Shown: piece after piece, positions 8,620-17,155 of the stretch
How positions within the stretch are numbered: position 1 is the first letter of the stretch
Layout: each line of letters opens with the position of its first letter
Source of the DNA: Paraburkholderia sp. Tr-20389
GTDB lineage: Bacteria; Pseudomonadota; Gammaproteobacteria; Burkholderiales; Burkholderiaceae
Direction of reading: 5' to 3'
DNA length: 64,000 bases
Assembly: GCF_017104565.1 (NCBI RefSeq)
Contig: NZ_JAAGPD010000013.1
Location: 1 to 64,000 of the forward strand
Notes under the pieces: model-generated
What the model saw: the letters and a program-made list of their open reading frames with translations, nothing else
Told to the model about the DNA's origin: nothing
Database searches by the model: none
Position numbers and translations under genes: made by a program

Positions 8620-9402
8620 TCAAGCCCACGGCCTGTAACGCTGATCGAGTTTTTCGCACTCGCTCCACGTCTGACCTAACTTTACGTCCGTGTCCGCAAT
8701 TGAAAGCCCACACTTTTCACACGCGAAGCATGCGAGCAGGATGCCTGTTGCTGCACTCAAGACGGCTGCTGGAGTCTTGGAAAAAAGAGGCTTCAGTTGA
8801 ACACTGAACTTGCCACCATCGTGCCGTTCGAAGTATTCGTCCACGGCAGAAAGCGATGGGTGTGCTGCGTGGTGCGACAAATGGCGATACAAGCCGTCGT
8901 AGGCTGCTAGTGCCTTACCGCGCCTTGCAAACTCCCGCATGTCGATCGTGGCTGAATCTTTGTGCAAAGAGCTAAAGTCCTGTAGCTTTTCCTTGAACGG
9001 TTCAACATTCCCGTAGTCCTTCGCGTTCAGCAGAGTATTCGCATGCTTCACTCTGGAGGCAGAATCATGGGCAGCGAGTTCGCCGGGCGACACCGCGTCT
9101 TCAGCAATCGCAAGCATGACGAAAACCGTCTCGAGGAGCCCACGCGACATCGCAAGAGATTCCAGTGTCATTCCGGACTCCGCGAGCAACATTGCCGCCT
9201 GAAAATGAGTAACGCAGCGCGCAAAAAAAGCGCCAGCGACAAGCTGACGTCTGTTCTTCACGGCCCGGAGTCGCCCGGCGATCTCTAAAGCAAGTCGAGC
9301 GCATTTATCGGCGAAGTCGAACAATTCACCGTTACGCTGACGCTGTTCAGCTTGCAGGGCGGCTGCACTACGCCCCGCGAAATCTTCCGTCTCAAAGGTC
9401 AT
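8620..9402 (-). CDS. DUF5677-like protein
   Basis: 260 residues, mostly helical. The block FFARCVTHFQAAMLLAESGM..LAMSRGLLETVF (about residues 59-93) and the later YRHLSHHAAHPS resemble DUF5677 proteins, a family common on mobile elements with no assigned activity. The H-x-x-H-H cluster (residues about 173-178) could be metal-binding. AGGAGCGGGTGA precedes the ATG. Assignment is from motif memory only. Confidence 0.6.
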   Translation of the reverse strand: MTFETEDFAGRSAAALQAEQRQRNGELFDFADKCARLALEIAGRLRAVKNRRQLVAGAFFARCVTHFQAAMLLAESGMTLESLAMSRGLLETVFVMLAIAEDAVSPGELAAHDSASRVKHANTLLNAKDYGNVEPFKEKLQDFSSLHKDSATIDMREFARRGKALAAYDGLYRHLSHHAAHPSLSAVDEYFERHDGGKFSVQLKPLFSKTPAAVLSAATGILLACFACEKCGLSIADTDVKLGQTWSECEKLDQRYRPWA

Positions 9403-9471
9403 TCACCCGCTCCTACGATTTCTCGACGCGTTTTCCAGGGTCGGCGCCGCCGGCAAATCAATTTTCCTAGC

Positions 9472-9711
9472 TCACTGAAGTACGTCTGTGGGGCGCACTC
9501 CGGTGAAGAACGTACCATCGGGGTTCACCGCGATAAACCCGAACCCGGGACCGTCGTATTTCGGGTCACGCGCTATGTATAGTTTCTCGACCTCGTCGTA
9601 CTGCCACTTCCCCTTGCCGAACAACTTGTCCATGAAGCCCGGCATGTCCTTCGCTATCTCTGCGCTCAGTGCTGCGAACGTTGCATCGCTACCTTGTTTT
9701 GTTTTCTTCAT
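9472..9711 (-). CDS. small hypothetical protein
   Basis: 79 residues, hydrophilic, with an aromatic Gly-rich middle (YDGPGFGFIAVNPDGTFFTG). AGGAAAAGC precedes the ATG, and the stop of the preceding frameshifted gene is only 7 bases upstream, so the two are likely translated from one message. No family recognised. Confidence 0.5.
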   Translation of the reverse strand: MKKTKQGSDATFAALSAEIAKDMPGFMDKLFGKGKWQYDEVEKLYIARDPKYDGPGFGFIAVNPDGTFFTGVRPTDVLQ

Positions 9712-9718
9712 GCTTTTC

Positions 9719-10065
9719 CTAGCTTGCTTCTGTCCAAGATTCGATCCAAAACCTCACGCCACCGGACAAGGTGTGGGCACCAACGGTAAAAGTCTTGATG
9801 TACCGCTTCCCCACGTATTCAACTGTGGTCTTGCTCCTGGTGTTCGGGTACTTCTCATCCAGTTCGAGTTCAACCTCGTCATGCGGTGTGTCAGCGCGAT
9901 GAGGCGCGCTCGCTTGAGCGAACGTTCGACCCTGTATGCACGCTCCCTTGCCTCTGCCACAGCGGTTCGATGCTTGTTCGGGTTGTTGCCGTCATAGTCG
10001 TCCAAGCGTCGCCGCGCGGCTGCCAAGTCAGCGAGCGCCTTCTCCAAGTCATCAATGCTGTCCAT
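9719..10065 (-). pseudogene. frameshifted small gene
   Basis: The first 58 residues (MDSIDDLEKALADLAAARRRL...SLKRARLIAL) read in one frame, after which that frame turns into low-quality sequence. In another frame the natural continuation DTPHDEVELELDEKYPNTRSK... runs to a TAG at 9719, just ahead of the next gene. The two join near 9880-9895 if one base is missing in the present sequence. Joined, they give an acidic/basic protein of about 115 residues ending FWIESWTEAS. It is either a decayed gene, a sequencing error or, less likely, a programmed shift. Confidence 0.6.
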
Positions 10066-10074
10066 TCCGATTTC

Positions 10075-10698
10075 CTAGGCGTCGGCTTTGTCAATCTTTC
10101 GCTTTTTGCGCTCTTGCCGAACAAAAGGAGCGGATGTCGCTGCAACCAGCAATGTGTAGCGATCCTCTTTCGCCATCGCCTCGCCGTGAAAGATGCCCTC
10201 GCACATGTCCAGCAGATCGGAAACGAGCCCGTATTCGCAGCCAGCTTCGGTGAACGTGGTCACCATTGCCGCAACTTCGTCTGTTACGCGAAGGTCCGAC
10301 TTTGCTACCGGTGCCCGTTGGTATGACTCGTTTGCTCCACGCTGGAGGTCGATGAGGAACGCAGCCGCATCTTCGTCTAGACCGGTGTTTGGCACCGCGA
10401 CCTCCATCAACACGCGCAGCGTGTTTTCGAACCAGGCCTTGCCTTGCCATGGACCGTCATGGATCGCTGCCATGTAGCCAATCGCTCGCGAAACGATCTC
10501 CCAGTCGCCTCGCTGCTCTATCGCCCATTCCGCGTGCTCCTCCGCAATCGACGTAAGCTCAAGCCGCGAGACTATCAACGACATCGTTTGAGGCTGCCCC
10601 TTGACGCCAAAGCACGACCCGCAAAAAGCGCAGACATGCATAGCGCAGACCTCTTCCCCAAGTTCGTTGGGACGCCGTCGAGGCTTTGTCTGACTCAT
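10075..10698 (-). CDS. hypothetical protein with Cys cluster
   Basis: 207 residues. Near the N-terminus CAMHVCAFCGSC (residues 18-29) could hold a metal. The rest is helical and acidic (IAEEHAEWAIEQRGDWEIV), with a basic C-terminus (RQERKKRKIDKADA). It stands first in a probable leftward operon with the frameshifted gene (9 bases downstream) and 9472-9711. No family recognised. Confidence 0.5.
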   Translation of the reverse strand: MSQTKPRRRPNELGEEVCAMHVCAFCGSCFGVKGQPQTMSLIVSRLELTSIAEEHAEWAIEQRGDWEIVSRAIGYMAAIHDGPWQGKAWFENTLRVLMEVAVPNTGLDEDAAAFLIDLQRGANESYQRAPVAKSDLRVTDEVAAMVTTFTEAGCEYGLVSDLLDMCEGIFHGEAMAKEDRYTLLVAATSAPFVRQERKKRKIDKADA

Positions 10699-11065
10699 CC
10701 ATAAGCTCTATTTTCCGATAATTTACGAAGTTGCCGAGCAAGGTGAGAATACAATTGCGCCCGACATACTTGAACTTAAGTTAGCTAACAGCCGCAATCC
10801 GCAGCACTGCGCTGTCGCAGACGCCAGTTGTGACGAACTGGCCTGCGAGTGCAATGTCAGCAGTGGACGTTCACAGGGGACATATATGTTCCTGCGGGAC
10901 TGCCCGTCGTGCCAGTTCTGGAACAATCACGGAATCCTCCAGTGCGGAAATGGGTAAACGCTTCGCTCCTGCGTTCAAGAAAATGCCGCCTAGGCGGCTT
11001 TGCTTGCAGCGTAACGTTTCAAGTGCAAACCCGTTCTGATTTTACCGTTTTCCTTTTCATGGAGC
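10699..11065. other. intergenic region, possible decayed DNA
   Basis: No convincing gene; several overlapping short frames exist but none has family-like sequence or a ribosome site. At 10985-10998 GCCGCCTAGGCGGC is a perfect 14-base palindrome flanked by AAAAT and TTTGC. The rest has no structure I could recognise. Confidence 0.4.
10981..11001. terminator. weak bidirectional terminator-like palindrome
   Basis: GCCGCC/GGCGGC stem around a TA centre, with A-rich sequence on the left and TTTG on the right. It sits just beyond the stop (11066) of the leftward protease gene and could end its transcript, since the T-side on the leftward strand reads ATTTTC. Confidence 0.4.
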
Positions 11066-12037
11066 TCACTGCCGCCACTGTTTAATTGGGATCGCTGTTG
11101 AAACCCAGTATGGAATGTCAGGGTCGTCGTCCGGAATTGTCGCGATCAATTCTTCGAGGAGGGAGGGCGTAAGTGGCTCGCCCTCCACCCAGACTTTTGG
11201 TCGCTCAAAGATCGGCGTGACGCCGTCAAGCGGCAGCGCCGGATGGGTATCCATCCCCTCTTTCACGATTCCGGTTAGTCCCCAGCCAGTCTCGTCCGAC
11301 CAGAGAATGGGCCCGCCGCTCATGCCACTGAGGTTATTGGCCTCGGGCAGTTGCTTTATCTCAGAATGGATCCACAGGGTGGACTCGCTTATTTCTTCAA
11401 ACGGGGCGAACGCGATGACTGTCGGCATGCTCAAGACAGCTCCGACCGTGCTAGCCGGCCGCTGCTTCCGGCTCTGCTCAGGAAACCCGGTCGCAATTCC
11501 GCACAAGCTAGGCGAGTGTGGAGTGGGAGGGAGCCCTACGCGATCGCCCGGTATTGCTTCCCGTTTGATCTTGGCGAAGGTATCGCTCGGGATGCGTGCG
11601 ATGGCGAGATCTTTACCGCGCCCGGTGAACGCGTCTAAATGCGCCTTATGGAATTGAGCGTTGATGTGAACTTGCTCGTTCGGGGCAGGAAAAGTAAACC
11701 TTCGGTGCCCGCCGGGCGGTGGCGTAGCATTGCGTAGTTGAGGGTGCGCCTGCCATTCGTTTCGGATTTCGGCCTCTGCCTCTTCCAATGCCTCAACAAC
11801 GTGCCGACACGTAATGCCGTAGATCTGGTCATCGTGACGGACGAAGGTAAGGGTGCCGCTTCGGACCTTTGGCCGCTGCCCTTCAACGGAGACCAGATCT
11901 GCTTCCTTAGCAAGGTTGATCCCGAAAGAATTGGTTATGTAGATTGGAACACAAAAGCGATTGGTGTTGATGCTCTGGTCACTGCCTTCCAGGTCAGTGT
12001 GGATAAAGAGCAGATCGCCCTGTGTGTTATCAGTCAT
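11066..12037 (-). CDS. trypsin-fold serine protease-like protein
   Basis: 323 residues, no signal peptide, so probably cytosolic. The chymotrypsin-type triad is readable: His79 in ITCRHVVEA, Asp143 in GKDLAIARI and Ser240 in GMSGGPILW, with the usual order and spacing. GIVKEGMD after the serine resembles the substrate-binding strand. Similar stand-alone cytosolic trypsin-like proteins occur in bacterial defence islands, but nothing adjacent identifies a partner with certainty. GAAG lies 4 bases before the ATG. Substrate unknown. Confidence 0.7.
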   Translation of the reverse strand: MTDNTQGDLLFIHTDLEGSDQSINTNRFCVPIYITNSFGINLAKEADLVSVEGQRPKVRSGTLTFVRHDDQIYGITCRHVVEALEEAEAEIRNEWQAHPQLRNATPPPGGHRRFTFPAPNEQVHINAQFHKAHLDAFTGRGKDLAIARIPSDTFAKIKREAIPGDRVGLPPTPHSPSLCGIATGFPEQSRKQRPASTVGAVLSMPTVIAFAPFEEISESTLWIHSEIKQLPEANNLSGMSGGPILWSDETGWGLTGIVKEGMDTHPALPLDGVTPIFERPKVWVEGEPLTPSLLEELIATIPDDDPDIPYWVSTAIPIKQWRQ

Positions 12038-12198
12038 CTTCGATGTTTAAGTTGTGGTGATTGACCATATCCCACGGCGTAGCCCCTTCCCCTGCATTCG
12101 TATCGGGACAGGCAACGAGCACGGTCCCAAGCTGGAAGGCTGCGTTTAACGGATTGCCGTAGGTTAAGAGCGACGACTTCAACCCGCTACGTCGCCCT

Positions 12199-12264
12199 AT
12201 TTGCGTTGAACTCTATTGTTTCGGGTCAAAGTCTATTGTCTTGTGTCGAAGTCTATCGTCGGTT
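12199..12264. repeat. three 20-bp tandem repeats, IS-end-like
   Basis: Units start at 12205, 12225 and 12245, exactly 20 bp apart, with core GTCRAAGTCTATYGTC. Multiple short direct repeats of this size are typical of the ends of IS21-family elements, where they bind the transposase. No transposase gene is nearby, so this would be a remnant. The match to IS21 ends is from memory and unproven. Confidence 0.5.
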
Positions 12265-12277
12265 CACAGCGGCTTCA

Positions 12278-12754
12278 TCACGCGTCGCTTGGTCTTGTCG
12301 TTCGCATGTTTTCCATCGTGTCAACACGCGTTGCCTGTGCAGCTCGGAATGTCAGTTCGACGATGTCGGCGTCCCAGCCAACTTCAGTGAGGTATCCAAC
12401 ATCGAAGCGCTCCGGGTAAGCGAGGAGGAGAACCAGCTCGCCCATGAACGGATACGATGCCAATGTTCGGCCTTTCTTCGCATTTTGCGTTAGGGTGCTA
12501 ATGTGGTCGAAGTACCGAGGTAACACGGCCGCGTGCTGTTCGATCACTTCATCAAACTGTTTGAGGGTCGTCACGTTCGCGCGCGCCATGGCGGCAACAA
12601 ACTCCGGCGCACGCGCCTCTTCGGGTTCTCGAAGATCGAATTCAGCATTTTTGGCTGCCGCTTGCAACACCCCTCCACCGTCGGAGGTTCGGAAATAGTC
12701 GATCGCGGATTGGGGCGTCATCAATTCATCGGTATCTTTAGATTGCATAGTCAT
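12278..12754 (-). CDS. hypothetical protein
   Basis: 158 residues, acidic, helical, no Cys motif or membrane segment. GGAAAACG precedes the ATG at 12754. The sequence DYFRTSDGGGVLQAAAKNAEFD and EVGWDADIVELTFRAAQ show no recognised family. It lies 111 bases downstream of the 12866-13825 gene in the same direction and may share its transcript. Confidence 0.5.
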   Translation of the reverse strand: MTMQSKDTDELMTPQSAIDYFRTSDGGGVLQAAAKNAEFDLREPEEARAPEFVAAMARANVTTLKQFDEVIEQHAAVLPRYFDHISTLTQNAKKGRTLASYPFMGELVLLLAYPERFDVGYLTEVGWDADIVELTFRAAQATRVDTMENMRTTRPSDA

Positions 12755-12865
12755 CGTTTTCCGTTGTTGTTAGGTCGGCGTCTGTTCGGGCGATACAAGC
12801 CCGTACAGGCGCGCAAAGTCCGCCGCGTATGATGCCCCGCGACGTTTTGGGATGCACGTCTTCTG

Positions 12866-13825
12866 CTACATGCGCACCCGCGGTCGTTCGACTGATTGAT
12901 CGCGAAGTCGGTCGATCGATTCATGCTGGTTAGCCGCCAAGTCGGAAAGGAGTCGCCCAAGATCCACGACCCCGGCTTTGGCAAACTCTTCTGCGACATG
13001 CATCGAACGACGCTCACCCCGTGGCAAAAGAATGGCCCGGGTCTGGTTGTAAGGCGCAGGCATCCCGTGCCAATGCCACGTCGCGCCGAAGCTGCGCATC
13101 GCATCAACGAAACCGTTCGAAAACGCGGTGTGGTTAGGCACGACGAACATCTCGAAGTCGCGACGAAGCGAGGAAATTGCCTCTTCATTGAGGGCATACA
13201 CGCGCAGGTCCGCTTGCAGAGGCACGCGCTGCGGCAGACGTGAGGCAATGTATTTGGCCGCTGCAAAATGATGCGACCCACCACAGTTCATCAGCCAGAG
13301 GCGCCCATCCCATTGATAGCAGGCGAAGTGGTCAGTCGTTTTCTTCCTATGCAGAATGCGGATCTCGTCGTGTGCGAGATTTTCTGCAAGCTTCTCAGGA
13401 GTAATCTCGTCGATCATGTTCCGACTGTTCCGTTCAACCATCGCGTCGGTCGAAGAAAATTCAGACAGCTTCGACTTCGACCCGCTAAAGCCGTGCACGT
13501 CGGAAATGTCGCACCACCAGCCTTTGACAGTCGTCTCGACACAAATCTGCTCATACTCTGGACGGTGGATCTTATAGCCACGGTAGTCCCCGCCGATACG
13601 CTTCCAACCCATCAACGTGCCGCGTGGTAACCGATCGTGGAAGTTGAGCGAAATGCCATCGTTGAGGCGATGCCACGCCGGCACACTTGACGCCAGAATG
13701 CACGGCGCTGAATCGCTTAACTTTGTAGGGAGGTCCGGAGTCGCCGCAAGCAACCGCTGAAGCTTTACGGGCCGTCCAAAGTGTTCCTGTACGCTATCGG
13801 CCAGCAATTTTAGGATCGACGTCAC
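12866..13825 (-). CDS. hypothetical protein of about 320 residues
   Basis: 319 residues with a GTG start preceded by GGGGAAGC. Soluble, with conserved-looking aromatic and His/Cys positions (GWWCDISDVHGF, LWLMNCGGSHHFAAAKYIA, HWHGMPAPYNQTR). The GGSHHFAAAKYIA segment looks like a nucleotide- or metal-binding loop but I cannot assign a fold. Patchwork neighbourhood; no function can be proposed. Confidence 0.55.
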   Translation of the reverse strand: MTSILKLLADSVQEHFGRPVKLQRLLAATPDLPTKLSDSAPCILASSVPAWHRLNDGISLNFHDRLPRGTLMGWKRIGGDYRGYKIHRPEYEQICVETTVKGWWCDISDVHGFSGSKSKLSEFSSTDAMVERNSRNMIDEITPEKLAENLAHDEIRILHRKKTTDHFACYQWDGRLWLMNCGGSHHFAAAKYIASRLPQRVPLQADLRVYALNEEAISSLRRDFEMFVVPNHTAFSNGFVDAMRSFGATWHWHGMPAPYNQTRAILLPRGERRSMHVAEEFAKAGVVDLGRLLSDLAANQHESIDRLRDQSVERPRVRM

Positions 13826-13955
13826 GCTGCTTCCCCGTTATGAAATGGCCAATGTGTGTTTTTCCCTGTTCGTGTTATCGGCGCCCGCGCGCCGAACTTG
13901 ACTCCATAATAGTAACCATTGGCTACGTGGTCACGTGCTTTTGGAGCCGGTTCAG

Positions 13956-14312
13956 CTACCCGCTCTCATGCACGAATTCCAGCACTCTCGCGCTGCGTGC
14001 CACATAACGGGGATTCGCCCGCGCGACAACCGCAAAATACGGGTTATAACTCCATGAAACGCGGCCCGTAGCAACCACAAAATGCGGTTTCGTGTTCAGA
14101 ATCAAAACTGCCATGCCAACCGCGAAATGCGGATACCCTTCTTTTCTGCGCGCACGCTTTCTCGCGCGACGCGCAGCCTTCACACGCAATTTCCACGGGT
14201 AGTCTCGACTTGTCGCCGCGTCTTTACGGCGACGTATCCCATCTCTGATCGCTGAAGTAAATGCAGAGATTGAACGCGACGCCCTCCCCTTCACACATCG
14301 CACGGCCGTCAT
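13956..14312 (-). CDS. doubtful reading frame containing 15-residue tandem repeats
   Basis: 118 residues, very basic N-terminal half (RARKRARRKEGY). The C-terminal half has three 15-residue units that begin YPHFAVG, KPHFVVA and NPYFAVV. The repeat lies in the DNA as well (45-bp period), and each unit carries a small palindrome. The gene may therefore be an accidental reading of repetitive DNA rather than a protein. No good Shine-Dalgarno site. Confidence 0.3.
   Translation of the reverse strand: MTAVRCVKGRASRSISAFTSAIRDGIRRRKDAATSRDYPWKLRVKAARRARKRARRKEGYPHFAVGMAVLILNTKPHFVVATGRVSWSYNPYFAVVARANPRYVARSARVLEFVHESG
14028..14133. repeat. 45-bp-period palindromic repeats
   Basis: AACCGCAAAATACGGGTT (14028), AACCACAAAATGCGGTT (14073) and AACCGCGAAATGCGGAT (14118) start exactly 45 bp apart. 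Each can fold as a 5-6 bp stem around an A-rich loop. A weaker fourth copy may lie near 13999. They resemble intergenic REP-type palindromes but with a codon-multiple spacing. Confidence 0.6.
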
Positions 14313-14451
14313 CGCCGCCGGCTTCCGTGAACCCGCACCTTTGGCTTGGTTCGCTCGGGCATGCTGGCAACCCCTCCCTCCTGCAAAACGGGTTGGCGAA
14401 GCGGTAGCTTCGCAGATACTATGGGGGAGGGTAAATTCAGTATATAGGTTT

Positions 14452-15390
14452 ATGGACAGCGAACAGTGGCTGCGGAGTCCCGAGGACGCGTACGTCGAAT
14501 GGCAGCGTGCCGAGGCGACTGGCGCCGATCGTCGCGCCTTTGCAGAGCAATCGATTGTTCAGCACCTGTCGATGTTTCGACGGCTCAACCGATACCTGAT
14601 TGCTCATCGCAGCAATGTGGTTGCATTCGGCGTCGACCACATCGACCGTTTCTTTGCCGAACTCGATGGCAGTTGCAAGTCCGGCACGTCAACCCGCCAG
14701 CGATACCTTAAGCTGATTGATCGTCTCGCCCGACACCTGATCGCGCTTGAGCTTCGCACTGACAATCCAGCCAGCAGCCTACTGTCGAGCGAGCGCTGGC
14801 CGGAAGACGAGCCGGCGCCTGTCTTCCTGGGTTCGGCCGATGACGCTCGGCTGCAATCAGCCTGTGCCGTTCGCGCCTTCGATTCCTTCAAGGAATTGCG
14901 CAACGCCTCAATCGTCGCGTTGCTGCTCGGGACTGGCCTAACCGCCGCAGAACTCCGGGCGCTCGTTGTAGAAGATCTGGACGCGAGCAACTCGCGCATG
15001 AGTGTATTCGTGAAGAAGCACGGGCCGCGTATCGCGCGACGCGTCCCCGTTGATGCGTTCGCCGTTGATCTCCTCCGGCTTTATCAGAGCACGCGGGCAG
15101 GAATGTCCTGTCCCGCGCAGTGGCTCTTCGTGTCGACGGCAAACGGTACACCCATGAAAACAGACAGGCTCGGCGAATACGTGCGCCAAGCCCTTCATCA
15201 TGCGCAAATCTCCGCTCCCGACGAAAGCCCGCGTCTGCTGCGCAATACGTTCGGCCGTCGACACCTCATCGACGGCATGTCCAACGAGCAGGTGAGTAAC
15301 CTGCTAGGGCTGTCCAGTCATCGGACGGTCAACAGGCTACGACAGACTTTTGACGACGAAAAAATAGCTACCCCAGATGGATCGGGGTAG
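14452..15390 (+). CDS. divergent tyrosine recombinase (integrase-like)
   Basis: 312 residues from Met at 14452. The N-terminal part (about residues 30-105) looks like a SAM-like core-binding domain and the rest like a phage-integrase catalytic domain. Arg I is in LTAAELRALVVED and the beta-hairpin Lys in KKHGPRIARRVPV. Box II normally reads H-x-L-R-H; here the corresponding PRLLRNTFGRRH lacks the first His and has Asn for the last. The C-terminal SSHRTVNRLRQTF has Phe where the nucleophilic Tyr is expected. It may be inactive or an accessory recombinase. Whether it mobilises the island is unclear. Confidence 0.65.
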   Translation: MDSEQWLRSPEDAYVEWQRAEATGADRRAFAEQSIVQHLSMFRRLNRYLIAHRSNVVAFGVDHIDRFFAELDGSCKSGTSTRQRYLKLIDRLARHLIALELRTDNPASSLLSSERWPEDEPAPVFLGSADDARLQSACAVRAFDSFKELRNASIVALLLGTGLTAAELRALVVEDLDASNSRMSVFVKKHGPRIARRVPVDAFAVDLLRLYQSTRAGMSCPAQWLFVSTANGTPMKTDRLGEYVRQALHHAQISAPDESPRLLRNTFGRRHLIDGMSNEQVSNLLGLSSHRTVNRLRQTFDDEKIATPDGSG

Positions 15391-15501
15391 CTGCCGTCGC
15401 GTTCAGGGCCCGCCAAAAGAGCGACTTGACTTCTATTAGTTGTGCGTACCGTAGATCGTACGCAGGGCACGCGCTCTGCGATCTACCTGACGAGGAGGCG
15501 C

Positions 15502-15957
15502 ATGAACTACATAGGCCCGTTCAAGGACGTCATATACCCGAACGTAGACCGGGAGCCACGCATCGCACGCTATCGCATCGCTTTGATTCCGCAAGCGGCC
15601 GGCGCACGCGCCATCGTACATTTGCTCCGGAGTTCTGCAGTCGATTCGCAGGTGCACATTCCTGATGCAGCCTTTGACACGGTGCTGAACAGGATCGTCG
15701 GGATGCAATTATCAGGAGTCAGACTCGACCGCATTCAATTCGTGGTTCAGACGGACGAGGAACTGGTCGCATATCCGATCCGGTTCAACGCGCTCGAGCT
15801 CGCGCCAAGAAACGGGTTCCGATCGCGCGGCTCGAAGGACCATGCTGTACATATCCGTTCACACGACATCGTCGGCGGCTCGGTATCTTTCTACGTTGAT
15901 CGCGATGAAGGAAAGCCTGTCTCCGCGAGACTGGAGAAGGTGCTTCGACAGATATGA
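15502..15957 (+). CDS. hypothetical protein
   Basis: 151 residues. The AGGAGG 4-9 bases before the ATG at 15502 decides the start (MNYIGPFKDVIYPN). Mixed alpha/beta composition, no signal or Cys motif. Its stop overlaps the next gene by 4 bases (ATGA), so both are cotranslated. Function unknown; probably island cargo. Confidence 0.55.
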   Translation: MNYIGPFKDVIYPNVDREPRIARYRIALIPQAAGARAIVHLLRSSAVDSQVHIPDAAFDTVLNRIVGMQLSGVRLDRIQFVVQTDEELVAYPIRFNALELAPRNGFRSRGSKDHAVHIRSHDIVGGSVSFYVDRDEGKPVSARLEKVLRQI

Positions 15958-16262
15958 TCAACCGCGCTCGGTATGCAGTCGGCGTGTGGCCATCGTTATG
16001 GCCCAGCGAGCCACATATGTCACACCGAATCCTGATCGACCTTTCGTTGAAAAGGGTCGTCGCGGGTCAGGATCGCGTGCAAAAACAATGGCGAACGATG
16101 AACTCGGTCGACTTCGATTACATGCAGCAGATCATCGGCGAGAGTTTTCAGGATGTTTTCGACGATCTGCATGAATACGGGCTTGACCTCGTCGATGAGC
16201 CACCACCCTGGGCTCGTGAAGGGATGCCCGGACGCGCAGATCGCATCAAGGGAAATGCTTAA
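15954..16262 (+). CDS. hypothetical protein
   Basis: 102 residues, translationally coupled to the preceding gene by an ATGA overlap. An internal Met (MSHRILIDLS, residue 22) is an alternative start. The C-terminal half is acidic (IIGESFQDVFDDLHEYGLDLVDEPPPW). No family recognised. Confidence 0.5.
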   Translation: MINRARYAVGVWPSLWPSEPHMSHRILIDLSLKRVVAGQDRVQKQWRTMNSVDFDYMQQIIGESFQDVFDDLHEYGLDLVDEPPPWAREGMPGRADRIKGNA

Positions 16263-16355
16263 AGCCATGAGCACCCCACGTCTGAGCGGTTTCATCCGTC
16301 GCTATGGGGAGGTTCGCCCGCGAATGCGTATGCGCCGTCTTCCGCGTCACGCAGC

Positions 16356-16563
16356 ATGGGCGCCGGGCTCAAGACTTGGCTTCTTCGCGAGATTCGGCTC
16401 CGCGAGGCACAGCATTTGACAGCGGGATGACGAATCCTCCCGCCCGTCGCGACTTCCGGTCACGGAAGCCGCCCAGCTGGCCGACAAATTGCTCGTCAAT
16501 AGCCTATCGTTTGAGCAAGTGCGCAGCGCGGAGGCGGGACATGTTTCTTTTCTATCTTATTGA
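16356..16563 (+). pseudogene. possible broken small gene
   Basis: MGAGLKTWLLREIRLREAQH (16356-16428, ending at a TGA) and a following frame containing LPVTEAAQLADKLLVNSLSF (to 16563) both look like real protein, yet lie in different frames and the second has no ATG. They could be one gene broken by a shift near 16420. The evidence is composition only. Confidence 0.25.
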
Positions 16564-16999
16564 TCCCGTCAGCCGCTCGATCGAAAAAGTGCGCGACGGC
16601 TTCGACCGGGCTGCCGAACTGACGAACAGCGACGCGCCCGAGATCGACACCTTGTGGGAAGACGCATCGGATCCGGACTCATCGGTCGACGTCGCGTACA
16701 ACCCCGATGCCGGGGGCCAGCCCGTCTTCCGTCTACGGCTTTCGCATGGCGGTAACACGACGGAGCGCGTTGTCGCTGGCCGCAGCGTTCTCATGGCGTG
16801 CGGCGCAGTGCCCGACGACATCGCGCAGCAGGTAGCGACGACAGAGGCTGTTCAGGCGGCAATCCATTTTGCGGGCGGGCGGACCAACATCGCCGAATGG
16901 CTGAAGGCCGGTGCGCCGGACGCTCGCGCGCCGGCTCGGCGCAGCGCCTCGCCCGACCACCCCCGTAGATATCGCCACAGCACGACCGGGCGGCGATAG
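16541..16999 (+). CDS. hypothetical protein
   Basis: 152 residues from the ATG at 16541, which follows GGAGGCGGGAC. N-terminus MFLFYLIDPVSRSIEKVRDGF, a middle with beta character and an Arg-rich tail (DHPRRYRHSTTGRR). No family recognised. It is the last small gene before the SOS-regulated cassette. Confidence 0.5.
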   Translation: MFLFYLIDPVSRSIEKVRDGFDRAAELTNSDAPEIDTLWEDASDPDSSVDVAYNPDAGGQPVFRLRLSHGGNTTERVVAGRSVLMACGAVPDDIAQQVATTEAVQAAIHFAGGRTNIAEWLKAGAPDARAPARRSASPDHPRRYRHSTTGRR

Positions 17000-17120
17000 C
17001 CTGTCCGTCCGGCTCAGGCCCGCTTACGAAGCTCTAACGGCCAAGCGTCCCCATCGCCTGGCATGCCGACGGCACGCCGTTTAAACGGGCGATGTAAGCG
17101 TCGCCTTACCAGGCTATACT

Positions 17121-17138
17121 ACTGTTTATATATACAGT
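17121..17138. promoter_or_regulatory. LexA (SOS) box of the imu operon
   Basis: ACTGTTTATATATACAGT fits CTGT-N8-ACAG with an all-AT centre, close to the Gram-negative LexA consensus. It lies 18-35 bases upstream of the imuA start, where it would cover the promoter. Damage induction is therefore expected. Confidence 0.88.
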
Positions 17139-17155
17139 GTTTTGTGGGGAGAGCC

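Noticed and set aside
14341-14451. Upstream extension of the recombinase from 14341
   Set aside because: The extra residues are low in family similarity, and the ATG at 14452 fits the domain start better.
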